In this document: positions 1-8,461 of the stretch, piece after piece
Layout: each line of letters starts with the position of its first letter
Numbering within the stretch: the stretch's first letter is position 1
Assembly (NCBI RefSeq): GCF_014195635.1
Contig: NZ_JACICC010000003.1
Location: 124,001-188,000, forward strand
Direction of reading: 5' to 3'
DNA length: 64,000 bases
Source: Pseudochelatococcus contaminans
Lineage (GTDB): Bacteria > Pseudomonadota > Alphaproteobacteria > Rhizobiales > Beijerinckiaceae
The notes under the pieces: generated by a model
What the model was told of the DNA's origin: nothing
Seen by the model: only the letters and a program-made list of their open reading frames with translations
Databases searched by the model: none
Program-made: the position numbers and the translations under genes

Positions 1-1783
1 CGCTTCCGGGCTGTCGATCATCTTCGGCGTCACCCGCGTCGTGAACTTCGCCCATGGCTCGTTCTACATGGTGGGCGCTTATCTGGCCTATACGCTGACT
101 GAGCGTTTGGCTGGTCCGCTCGGTTTCTGGGGCGGTGTGCTGCTGGCGGCGCTGCTCGTCGGCGTGCTCGGCGCGCTGGTGGAACTGCTCCTTCTGCGCC
201 GGCTGGCGCGTGCGCCGGAACTGTTCCAGTTGCTGGCGACATTCGGCGTCACCCTCATCGTGCAGGATCTCGTCGTGGCCATCTGGGGCCCGGAGGATCT
301 CGTCGGTCGCCGCGCGCCGGGATTGACGGGGGCGGTGGAAATCCTGGGGCAGTTCGTGCCCGCCTACGATCTCTTTCTCATTGCGCTCGGCCCGCTTGTG
401 CTGCTGCTTCTGCATCTGCTTTTCCGCCGCACGCGCTTTGGTGTGCTGGTGCGGGCGGCGACGCAGGATCGCGATATGACGGCGGCGCTTGGGGTGGACC
501 AGAAATGGCTGTTCACCGGCGTCTTCGCGCTTGGCTCCTTCCTTGCCGGTCTGGGCGGGGCGCTGCAATTGCCGCGCGATGCGGTGAGCCATCTCATGGA
601 TATGCACATCATCGTCGAGGCGTTCGTCGTGGTGGTCATTGGTGGGCTGGGATCGGTGCCGGGCGCATTTGTCGCGGCGGCCATCGTGTCGCTGCTCAAC
701 GCTTTCGGCATTCTGGTGTTTCCCGGCATCGCCATGGTGAGCGTGTTTCTGGTCATGGCGCTTGTGCTGGTGGCCCGCCCGCACGGGCTGTTCGGCTCGC
801 CGCCGGAAAGTCAGCCGCAGCCGATGGCGGTGTCCGGCGCGCCGTGGCGGGCGTTCGACGGGCGGGAGCGGGCGCTGGTGGCGTTCGGGGTGCTGCTCGC
901 CGCCGGGTTGCCGTTCCTCGTCGGCGACTATGGCCTGACGGTGGCGAGTGAAATCCTCATCATGATGCTGTTTGCCGCCAGCATTCATCTGCTCATGTCG
1001 GCTGGCGGGCTGGCGCCGTTCGGGCATGCGGTGTTCTTCGGCCTTGGCGGTTACGGCGCAGCGCTCGCGGTGAAGCTGGCCGGCGCGTCGATGCCGCTGG
1101 CGCTCGTCGCCGGGCCTGTCGTCGCCATCATGGCCGCATGTGTGTTCGGCTGGTTCTGCGTGCGGCTGTCCGGCGTTTATTTCGCCATGCTGACGCTGGC
1201 CTTCGCGCAGATCGTCTGGGCGGTCGCGTTCCAGTGGGTTGCCGTCACCGGCGGCGACAACGGCATCATCGGCATCTGGCCCGAAGGATTTGCCGCTTCC
1301 GCCAGTGGCTTCTACTGGATGGCGCTGGTGCTCTGCCTGGGCGGAGCGTTCGCGCTGCGGACCATCGTGCTGTCGCCTTTCGGCTATGCGCTGCGGGCTG
1401 TACGTGATGCGCGGCAGCGGGCGGAGAGCATCGGCATTGGCCGTTTCGGCCAGCAATGGTTCGCCTTCGTCATTGCGGGAGGCTTCGCCGGGCTGGCGGG
1501 GGCGTTGTTCGCCTATCTCAAGGGCAGTGTGTTTCCGGCCAACATGGGGGTCGGCATGTCCGTCGACGGATTGGTGATGGTTCTGCTCGGCGGTGTCGAA
1601 ACCATCTCCGGCCCGCTGGTCGGTGCGATGGTCTACAAGGCGCTGTCCGTGTGGCTGCTCAGCACCACCGATATGTCGAAACTCATCCTCGGGCTGCTGA
1701 TTGTTCTGCTGGTGGCGGCATTTCCGATGGGCATTGTCGGCTGGCTTTCCTCCATGCGCGAGCGCATCAGGCACGTTTCATGA
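1..1783 (+). CDS. Fused LivH-LivM branched-chain amino acid ABC permease (5' partial)
   Basis: Both inner-membrane permeases of a LivHMGF-type importer are joined in one polypeptide. The frame is open from base 2, and the codons before the first internal GTG (41) read as typical LivH sequence (GLSIIFGVTRVVNFAHG), so the true start lies upstream of the window. The first half, to about base 790, is LivH-like (NFAHGSFYMVGAYLAY; GGLGSVPGAFVAAAIVSL). A short linker follows, and the second half is LivM-like (GVYFAMLTLAFAQI near 1168-1210; LLGGVETISGPLVGA near 1590). About 580 residues are visible with many hydrophobic segments. Matching ATPases and binding protein are presumably upstream. The substrate could be branched-chain amino acids, urea, amides or aromatic acids; it cannot be told from the permease. 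Confidence 0.9.
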   Translation, partial: ASGLSIIFGVTRVVNFAHGSFYMVGAYLAYTLTERLAGPLGFWGGVLLAALLVGVLGALVELLLLRRLARAPELFQLLATFGVTLIVQDLVVAIWGPEDLVGRRAPGLTGAVEILGQFVPAYDLFLIALGPLVLLLLHLLFRRTRFGVLVRAATQDRDMTAALGVDQKWLFTGVFALGSFLAGLGGALQLPRDAVSHLMDMHIIVEAFVVVVIGGLGSVPGAFVAAAIVSLLNAFGILVFPGIAMVSVFLVMALVLVARPHGLFGSPPESQPQPMAVSGAPWRAFDGRERALVAFGVLLAAGLPFLVGDYGLTVASEILIMMLFAASIHLLMSAGGLAPFGHAVFFGLGGYGAALAVKLAGASMPLALVAGPVVAIMAACVFGWFCVRLSGVYFAMLTLAFAQIVWAVAFQWVAVTGGDNGIIGIWPEGFAASASGFYWMALVLCLGGAFALRTIVLSPFGYALRAVRDARQRAESIGIGRFGQQWFAFVIAGGFAGLAGALFAYLKGSVFPANMGVGMSVDGLVMVLLGGVETISGPLVGAMVYKALSVWLLSTTDMSKLILGLLIVLLVAAFPMGIVGWLSSMRERIRHVS

Positions 1784-2084
1784 GAAGAGCTGCCGGAGGA
1801 TGGTTGGCGCAACAGGTTCTGCACGAAACTCTTTTGGCATAAGCCTTTTACCACTATGAGCTTCTTTGCCTGTTTTGTATGCAGGCTGCTCAATGTGTTT
1901 GAAAGAGCCCAATTTGTAAGTAATTCAAATTGGGGATGTAAATAAATTACATAACGAATGTATGGTTAATTCTGGTATTTCGCCTGTCTGTCGTCATTTT
2001 ATCGGATATTGTGAGTTGTCGGTTTCATGAAATTGTGGTCATAAGTCGGCACTGATCAATCGAAGTTTCATCTGCGGGGGCGTC
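1784..2084. other. Intergenic region upstream of the RND efflux operon
   Basis: This 301-base gap is clearly AT-richer than its surroundings from about 1840 to 2000. It separates the Liv permease from the efflux operon and should hold the operon promoter. One 9-bp inverted repeat (1908-1934) stands out. I see no small gene, tRNA or U-tailed terminator. Confidence 0.6.
1908..1934. promoter_or_regulatory. 9-bp inverted repeat, candidate operator of the efflux operon
   Basis: CCCAATTTG (1908-1916) and CAAATTGGG (1926-1934) are perfect reverse complements separated by nine bases. The repeat sits about 150-175 bases before the first gene of the RND operon in the AT-rich part of the gap. Size and symmetry fit a dimeric repressor site such as a TetR or MarR operator, but no such regulator is encoded nearby. 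A weak terminator of the preceding gene is less likely because no T-tract follows. Confidence 0.4.
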
Positions 2085-3227
2085 GTGTCGAGCAATTTCA
2101 CAATCCGGCGGTGCGGACGCGTGCGGGGCGCGCAACTGCGCCGGTCCATGCAGACCCTTTCCATGCGCGTCCTTGTTGTCGCGGCGCTGCCGCTGCTCGC
2201 AGCATGCAATTCGGAAACGGAGAGCGCCGAACAGCCGCCGCGCACCGTGCGCACGGTCACGGTCGAGACCCGCGAGGCCGGCGATGTCGTGACGCTTACG
2301 GGGCATGTCGAGGCTGCGGATGAAGCCGCCGCGGCTTTCCGTGTCGGTGGGCGGATGCTTGAGCGCCTTGTCAATGTCGGCGACCGGGTAACGGCGGGGC
2401 AGGTACTGGCGCGGCTGGATGCACAGAACGCGCGCAACAATCTGCGCTCGGCGGAATCGGCCGTTTCCGCCGCCAACGCCTTGCTGACGCAGACCCGCAA
2501 CACCTACGAGCGCCAGCGGCACCTGCTGGACCGGGGCTTCACCACCCGGGCGAATTACGATGCGGCCGAGCAGGCGTTCCTCTCCGCGCAATCGCAGGTC
2601 GATAACGCGCAGGCGCAACTCAAGATCGCCCGCGACAACCTCGATTACACCGAGATTCACGCCGATGCCGATGGTGTCGTCACCGTGCGCGGCGCGGAGC
2701 CGGGCGAGGTGGTGCAGGCGGGGCAGATGATCGTCCGCATCGCGCGTGAAAACGGTCGCGACGCGGTGTTCGATGTGCCGGCCAATGTTTTCCGCGTTGC
2801 GCCCTCCGACCCCCTCATCACCGTGGCGCTGAGCGACTCGCCGAATGTCACTGCCGAAGGGCGTGTGCGCGAGGTTGCGCCGCAGGCTGACCCGGTGACG
2901 CGCACGTTCCAGACGAAAGTCGGGCTGAACAATCCGCCGGACGCGTTCCGCCTTGGCGCGACGGTGGTCGGCACGCTGCGGCTCGACGCCGGGACGGCCA
3001 TCGAGCTGCCCGCCACGGCGCTGACCGAGTTCAACCGCCAGCCGGCGGTGTGGGTGGTCGATCCCGGCACATCCACAGTGGAGCTGCGCAACATCGAGGT
3101 GCAGCGCTTCAATCCTTCGACAATCGCCGTCGCCAGTGGCCTGAATGAGGGCGAGATCGTCGTCACGGCGGGTGTGCAGGTGCTGCATCCCGGCATGAAG
3201 GTGCGTTTCGCGGGTGCGCCGTCATGA
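2085..3227 (+). CDS. RND efflux system periplasmic adaptor (HlyD/AcrA family) lipoprotein
   Basis: This is the periplasmic adaptor that would link the downstream RND pump to an outer-membrane channel. With the GTG start it is 380 residues. A lipobox LLAAC puts the lipidated cysteine at residue 41. The real start may be ATG 2148 or 2163, because the signal core MRVLVVAALPLLAAC starts at 2163; ribosome-binding evidence is weak for all three. After the signal come a lipoyl-like half (GHVEAADEAAAAFRVGGRM), a coiled-coil hairpin rich in Ala/Gln/Asn (about 125-200), the second lipoyl half (HADADGVVTVRGAEPGEVV) and beta-barrel/membrane-proximal domains. Its stop overlaps the pump start (ATGA at 3224). 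No TolC-type channel gene is present. Confidence 0.9.
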   Translation: MSSNFTIRRCGRVRGAQLRRSMQTLSMRVLVVAALPLLAACNSETESAEQPPRTVRTVTVETREAGDVVTLTGHVEAADEAAAAFRVGGRMLERLVNVGDRVTAGQVLARLDAQNARNNLRSAESAVSAANALLTQTRNTYERQRHLLDRGFTTRANYDAAEQAFLSAQSQVDNAQAQLKIARDNLDYTEIHADADGVVTVRGAEPGEVVQAGQMIVRIARENGRDAVFDVPANVFRVAPSDPLITVALSDSPNVTAEGRVREVAPQADPVTRTFQTKVGLNNPPDAFRLGATVVGTLRLDAGTAIELPATALTEFNRQPAVWVVDPGTSTVELRNIEVQRFNPSTIAVASGLNEGEIVVTAGVQVLHPGMKVRFAGAPS

Positions 3228-6200
3228 GCGACCGCGACACCGCAAAGGGCGGATTCAATCTTTCCGAGTGGGCGCTGGCGCACCGCTCTCTCGTCATTTA
3301 TTTCATGATCGTGGCGGTGGCTGCGGGCATCCTGTCATTCCAGAAGTTGGGCCGCAACGAAGACCCGACCTTCGTCATCAAGACCATGGTCGTAAACGCC
3401 GCATGGCCGGGCGCGACCATCGAGGATACGCTGCTGCAGGTCACGGAGCGGATTGAGCGCACGTTGCAGGAAACGCCGCGCCTCGACAACCTGCGCAGCT
3501 TCACCCGCGCCGGCGTGACGACGATCTTCGTCGATCTGGAAGGCGCGACGCCTGCCAGCGAGGTGCCGGATATCTGGTATCACGTGCGCAAGAGCGTCGG
3601 CGACATGGCCCACACGCTGCCGCAGGGCGTGCGCGGGCCGTTCTTCAACGACGAGTTCGGCGATACCTTCGGCATCATCTACGGCTTCACGGCGGACGGC
3701 TTCACCCATCGCGAATTGCGCGATTACGTGGAAGCCGCGCGCTCGCGGCTGCTCAACGTGCCGGACGTGTCGAAGATCGAGGTCATCGGCGCGCAGGACG
3801 AGGTCATCTTCCTCGAATTCTCCATGGCGGAGATGGCGCGTCTGGGCATTGACCGGCAGGCCGTGCTGGCCGCGCTTCAGGCACAGAACGCCGTGCTGCC
3901 GGCCGGTATCATCGAGACGGGCGACGAGCGCATTTCACTGCGTGTCTCCGGCGCGTTCGAGAACGAGCAGGATATTCTCGGCGTCAACATCGTGGTGGGG
4001 CCGCGCATCGTCCGGCTGTCGGATATCGCCACGGTGCGGCGCGGTTTCGTCGATCCGCCGCAGCCGCTGTTCCGCGTCAACGGCGAGCCGGCCATCGGCC
4101 TTGGCATCGCCATGCGCGAGGGCGGCGACATTCTGGCCATGGGTGATGCGATCACCCGCACGATGCAGAATGAGATCATTCCGGAGCTGCCCATCGGCAT
4201 CGAGGCGACACTGGTGGCCGATCAGGCTGTGACCGTGGAAGGCGCGATTTCGGAGTTCATGGAATCGCTGTGGCAGGCGGTGGCGATCATCATGGCCATC
4301 TCGTTCATCAGCCTTGGCGTGCGGCCCGGTCTGGTGATCGCGCTGGCCATCCCGCTGACGCTCGCCATCGTGTTCGCGGTGATGCTGATCGTGGGCATCG
4401 ACATGCAGCGCATCTCGCTCGGCGCGCTGATCATCGCACTGGCGCTGCTCGTTGACGACGCCATGACCACAACCGATGCTATGATAACGCGATTGGGCAA
4501 GGGCGACAGCAAGGAGAAGGCTGCGACCTTCGCCTTCAAGACCTATGCCTTCTCCATGCTGGCGGGCACGCTGGTCACCATGGCCGGCTTCGTGCCGGTG
4601 GGTTTCGCCGCCAGCTCGGCGGGTGAATACACGTTCTCGCTGTTCGCGGTGGTGGCCATCGCGCTTGTGGTGTCATGGTTCGTGGCGGTGATCTTCACGC
4701 CGCTGATCGGCATCTATCTCATCAAGCCGCCCAAAACCGATAAACAGCCTAAACCCAGCCGCGTGGAAAACGCCTACAAGTCTTTCCTGGCGCTGGCGCT
4801 GCGGGGGCGCTACGTGACGATCGCGGTCACGCTTGGCCTGTTCGTTCTGTCCGTGCTGGCGCTGCCGCTTATTCCGAGCCAGTTCTTCCCGTCATCGGAT
4901 CGTCCTGAGCTGCTGGTGACGATGCGCCTGCCGCAGTCCGCGTCGATTCAGGGCACGGAGAACGTGGTGAAGGCGTTCGAGGAACTGATTGCCGACGACG
5001 AGGACATCGAACGCTGGAGCACCTATGTCGGGCAGGGCGCGATCCGCTTTTACCTGCCGCTCGACGTGCAGTTGCCGAACAGCTTCATGGCCGAGGCCGT
5101 GGTGGTGGCAAAGGACGTGCCCGCCCGCGAGCGGCTGCGGAAGAAGCTCAACGACATCTTCGAAGAGCACTTCCCGCAGGTGGTGGCGCGTATCTCGCCG
5201 CTGGAACTGGGCCCGCCCGTCGGCTGGCCGGTGCAGTACCGCGTGACCGGGCCGGATGTCGCCGAGGTGCGCGAGATCGCGCTGAAGCTGTCGGGTATCG
5301 TCTCGACCTATCCGGGTGTCGAGAAGGTCAACTTCGACTGGATCGAACCGGCGCGCGAGATCCGCCTGCGGGTGGATCAGGATCAGGCGCGGCTGCTTGG
5401 GCTGTCGTCGCAGTCCGTTGCGGCGATCCTGAATACCGTGATCACCGGCTCGACCGTGTCGCAGGTGCGTGACGACATCTATCTCGTCAACGTGGTTGCG
5501 CGCGCCGTCGATGAGGAACGCATGACGCCGGACACCCTGCGCTCGTTGCAGGTGGCCGTTCCGGGCGGGCGCACGGTGCCGCTGTCGCAGTTCGTGACCT
5601 TCGAATACGACCAGCACTTCCCGATGGTGTGGCGCCGCGACCGCGTGCCGACGCTGACGGTGCAGGCGGACATGGTGCAGGGCGAGCTGCCGGAAACGGC
5701 CGTGAACGCGCTGGCCGAAGGCATCGCCGAACTATCGGCGACGTTGCCGCCGGGTTATGTCATCGAGGTTGGCGGCACGGTGGAGGAAAGCGCCGCGTCA
5801 CAGGCCTCGGTGGTGGCCGTGGTGCCGCTGATGCTGTTGATCATGCTGACGGTGCTGATGTTCGAGCTGCAAAGCTTCCAGCGCTTGTTCATCGTGCTGT
5901 CGGTGGCGCCGCTGGGGCTGATCGGCATCGTGGCGGCGCTGCTGCTGTCGGGCCGGCCGCTGGGCTTCGTGGCGATCCTCGGCATCCTGGCCTTGCTGGG
6001 CATGATCATCAAGAACGCGGTGATCCTGATCGGCCAGATCGAGGCGGAGCGCAAGACCGGCAAGACCGTGCGCGAGGCCGTGACGGAGGCCAGCTCGCTG
6101 CGTTTTCGCCCGATCCTGCTGACCGCGATTTCGACCGTGCTCGGTATGATCCCGATCGCGCCGACCGTGTTCTGGGGGCCGATGGCCTTCGCCATCATGG

Positions 6201-6346
6201 GCGGCCTGTTCGTGGCCTCGCTGCTAACGCTGATCTTCCTGCCCGCGCTCTACGTGACGTGGTTCGGGCCGGATTCGCGGCTTGAGAACACGCCTGAGCA
6301 GAACCCTCCCGCGCATAACTCTCCAACGCAGGGGACGGTGGCATGA
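3224..6346 (+). CDS. RND family efflux transporter permease (AcrB-like)
   Basis: A proton-driven tripartite efflux pump of 1040 residues, the usual length for the family. An N-terminal membrane helix (LVIYFMIVAVAAGILSF) is followed by a large periplasmic porter domain, a helix bundle, a second porter domain and a C-terminal bundle. The paired aspartates of TM4 that carry protons in AcrB are present in LLVDDAM (D411-D412). The C-terminal part has the familiar LLGMIIKNAVILIGQIE stretch. It is translationally coupled to the adaptor upstream and to the AI-2E-type gene downstream by ATGA overlaps at 3224 and 6343. The substrate cannot be predicted; drugs, lipophilic compounds or fatty acids are all possible. 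Confidence 0.95.
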   Translation: MSDRDTAKGGFNLSEWALAHRSLVIYFMIVAVAAGILSFQKLGRNEDPTFVIKTMVVNAAWPGATIEDTLLQVTERIERTLQETPRLDNLRSFTRAGVTTIFVDLEGATPASEVPDIWYHVRKSVGDMAHTLPQGVRGPFFNDEFGDTFGIIYGFTADGFTHRELRDYVEAARSRLLNVPDVSKIEVIGAQDEVIFLEFSMAEMARLGIDRQAVLAALQAQNAVLPAGIIETGDERISLRVSGAFENEQDILGVNIVVGPRIVRLSDIATVRRGFVDPPQPLFRVNGEPAIGLGIAMREGGDILAMGDAITRTMQNEIIPELPIGIEATLVADQAVTVEGAISEFMESLWQAVAIIMAISFISLGVRPGLVIALAIPLTLAIVFAVMLIVGIDMQRISLGALIIALALLVDDAMTTTDAMITRLGKGDSKEKAATFAFKTYAFSMLAGTLVTMAGFVPVGFAASSAGEYTFSLFAVVAIALVVSWFVAVIFTPLIGIYLIKPPKTDKQPKPSRVENAYKSFLALALRGRYVTIAVTLGLFVLSVLALPLIPSQFFPSSDRPELLVTMRLPQSASIQGTENVVKAFEELIADDEDIERWSTYVGQGAIRFYLPLDVQLPNSFMAEAVVVAKDVPARERLRKKLNDIFEEHFPQVVARISPLELGPPVGWPVQYRVTGPDVAEVREIALKLSGIVSTYPGVEKVNFDWIEPAREIRLRVDQDQARLLGLSSQSVAAILNTVITGSTVSQVRDDIYLVNVVARAVDEERMTPDTLRSLQVAVPGGRTVPLSQFVTFEYDQHFPMVWRRDRVPTLTVQADMVQGELPETAVNALAEGIAELSATLPPGYVIEVGGTVEESAASQASVVAVVPLMLLIMLTVLMFELQSFQRLFIVLSVAPLGLIGIVAALLLSGRPLGFVAILGILALLGMIIKNAVILIGQIEAERKTGKTVREAVTEASSLRFRPILLTAISTVLGMIPIAPTVFWGPMAFAIMGGLFVASLLTLIFLPALYVTWFGPDSRLENTPEQNPPAHNSPTQGTVA

Positions 6347-7371
6347 GCGAGGCGACGGCCGGGCGCGGAACCGCCTTTCTCATCGGCGTGATCGCCACCA
6401 TTCTGGCGGTCGCGGCGCTGTCGGTGGCAAGTTCCATCATCGCGCCGATTTTCTTCGCGCTCTTCACCATCGCCATCGTGTGGCCGTTGCAGCGCGCGTT
6501 GCAGGATCGCGTGCCGCAATTGCTGGCTCTGGCCATAACGCTGGTGATTACCATCGTGGTCATCGGCGCGGTGCTCAGCCTCTCCGTGTGGGGCTTCACC
6601 CGCGCGGGACAGTGGATCATCGCCAACGCGGCGCGGTTTCAGGAGCTTTATATCCAGAAGACGCAATGGCTGGAGGATCAGGGCATCGTCGTGGCGGGCT
6701 TGCTGGCGGACAGTTTCAACGTCAACTGGCTGGTGCGGATATTCCAGAACTTCGTGCTGTGGGCGAACAACCTCGCAGGCTTTGCCGTGATCGCCTTCAT
6801 CTTCCTGCTGCTGGGGCTGCTGGAAGTCGACATCATCGAGCGCAAGCTGTCCAAATCCGGCGACTGGGGCATCCGGCTGCGCAACGCTTGCGGCGAGATC
6901 GCCGAGAAGTTCCGCCGTTACATGGGCGTGCGCACGCTGATGAGCGTGATGACGGGCCTCGTGTTGTGGGCGTTCGCCGCGGTCACGGGGCTGGAGCCGG
7001 CCATCGCGTGGGGCATGATCGGCTTCTCGCTGAACTACATCCCGTTCATCGGGCCGCTGATCGCCACCGTGCTGCCGACGCTGTTCGCGGTGGTGCAGTT
7101 CGAATCGTGGCAGAGCGCGGTGCTGGTGTTCGCGGGGATGAACCTGATCCAGTTTCTGATTGGCAGCTATCTGGAGCCGCGCGTGGCGGGCAGCGCGCTT
7201 GCCGTGTCGCCCTTCATGGTGCTGTTCGCGGTGTTTTTCTGGAGTTTTCTGTGGGGAATTCCGGGCGCTTTCATCGGCGTGCCGGTGTTGATCGCCATTG
7301 TCACGCTATGCGACGAATATCAGTCCAGCCGCTGGGTCGCGGAGCTTTTGTCGGGAAAGGATGAGGCATGA
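6343..7371 (+). CDS. AI-2E family transporter (PerM/TqsA-like permease)
   Basis: A 342-residue integral membrane protein of the AI-2E exporter superfamily. It opens with two close hydrophobic segments and has a soluble helical stretch (about 85-140) between membrane spans, as in PerM/TqsA proteins. The family hallmark is in the C-terminal half: GFSLNYIPFIGPLIATVLP near residues 226-245 and a final GIPGAFIGVPVLIA segment. Members export autoinducer-2 in E. coli, but others act in Na+(Li+)/H+ exchange or have unknown substrates, so the role is open. Both ends overlap neighbouring genes by ATGA, making it an internal member of the efflux operon. Confidence 0.9.
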   Translation: MSEATAGRGTAFLIGVIATILAVAALSVASSIIAPIFFALFTIAIVWPLQRALQDRVPQLLALAITLVITIVVIGAVLSLSVWGFTRAGQWIIANAARFQELYIQKTQWLEDQGIVVAGLLADSFNVNWLVRIFQNFVLWANNLAGFAVIAFIFLLLGLLEVDIIERKLSKSGDWGIRLRNACGEIAEKFRRYMGVRTLMSVMTGLVLWAFAAVTGLEPAIAWGMIGFSLNYIPFIGPLIATVLPTLFAVVQFESWQSAVLVFAGMNLIQFLIGSYLEPRVAGSALAVSPFMVLFAVFFWSFLWGIPGAFIGVPVLIAIVTLCDEYQSSRWVAELLSGKDEA

Positions 7372-8447
7372 CAACTATCGGATCTGACATTGTCCGGGGA
7401 ACTGTGGAAGATCCGTTGGGGGTCGATCTTGCGTTTCAGGGCGGAGGCTCGCACGGTGCGTTCACCTGGGGCGTGGCCGAGACCATTCTCGACGACCCGA
7501 CGCTGAAGATCGAGAGCATCAGCGGCACCTCGGCGGGCGCGATGAACGCGGCGGCGCTGGCTTATGGCTATGTTCTGAACGGCCGCGAGGGCGCCAAGGC
7601 TGCCATGGAAAACTTCTGGCGCAAGGTCAGCGAGGCAGCCCGGTTCAGCCCGTTGCAGCGTGCGCCGCTCGATGTGCTGCAGGGTAACTGGACGCTGGAT
7701 AACTCGCCCGGCTACGTCTTCTACGATCTGGCCAGCCGGCTGTTCTCGCCCTACGATCTCAACCCGTCGAACCTCAATCCGCTACGCGATATTCTTGAGG
7801 AAAGCATCGATTTCGAGAGGCTGCGTCAAGCGCCGATCAAGGTGTTCATCAACACTACGAACGTGCGCACCGGCCTGCCGCGGGTGTTCCGCAACCACGA
7901 GCTGACGGCTGACGTGCTGCTGGCTTCCGCCTGCCTGCCGCTGGTGCATCAGGCGGTGGAGATCGACGGCGACGCTTACTGGGACGGCGGCTTTTCCGGC
8001 AATCCGCTGCTGACACCCATCGTCCGCGAGAGCGACGCGCGCGACACCATCATCGTCCAGATCAACCCCATCGAGCGGCCCGGTGTGCCGAGGACGGCGC
8101 GCGACATCCTCAATCGCCTCAACGAAATCGCTTTCAACGCCAGCCTCAAGAAAGAGCTGCGGGCGATTGCCATGTTCACGCGCCTGCTCCGCGAGGAGGG
8201 CGAGCTTGAGCATGTCACCTGGGCTGAGGAATGGGCGGATATGCGCATCCACCGCATCACGACGCCGCTGCTGACCAAGCTGGGGGCATCGTCGAAGATG
8301 AATGCGGAATGGGAGTTTCTGACGCTGCTGCGGGAAGAGGGCAACGTCACGACCAGGGCCTTCCTGCGCGAGCACAGGGGAGATCTGGGCGTGCGGTCCA
8401 CGTATGACATCGACGAACTGCTCCACAACATCCTCGAGCAGGCCTGA
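7368..8447 (+). CDS. Patatin-like phospholipase family protein
   Basis: A 359-residue cytoplasmic or membrane-associated acyl hydrolase of the patatin family. The N-terminal oxyanion motif is GGGSHGAFTWG. The nucleophile elbow is GTSAG with Ser55, and the catalytic Asp206 lies in DGG (WDGGFSGNP), so the Ser-Asp dyad is intact. There is no signal peptide. The start overlaps the AI-2E-type gene by ATGA (7368). Bacterial patatins cleave membrane phospholipids or neutral acyl esters; linkage to a pump and a lipid-facing permease suggests membrane-lipid remodelling or export of a lipophilic product, which is inference from context. Confidence 0.9.
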   Translation: MTTIGSDIVRGTVEDPLGVDLAFQGGGSHGAFTWGVAETILDDPTLKIESISGTSAGAMNAAALAYGYVLNGREGAKAAMENFWRKVSEAARFSPLQRAPLDVLQGNWTLDNSPGYVFYDLASRLFSPYDLNPSNLNPLRDILEESIDFERLRQAPIKVFINTTNVRTGLPRVFRNHELTADVLLASACLPLVHQAVEIDGDAYWDGGFSGNPLLTPIVRESDARDTIIVQINPIERPGVPRTARDILNRLNEIAFNASLKKELRAIAMFTRLLREEGELEHVTWAEEWADMRIHRITTPLLTKLGASSKMNAEWEFLTLLREEGNVTTRAFLREHRGDLGVRSTYDIDELLHNILEQA

Positions 8448-8461
8448 CAAGGGATCGTACC

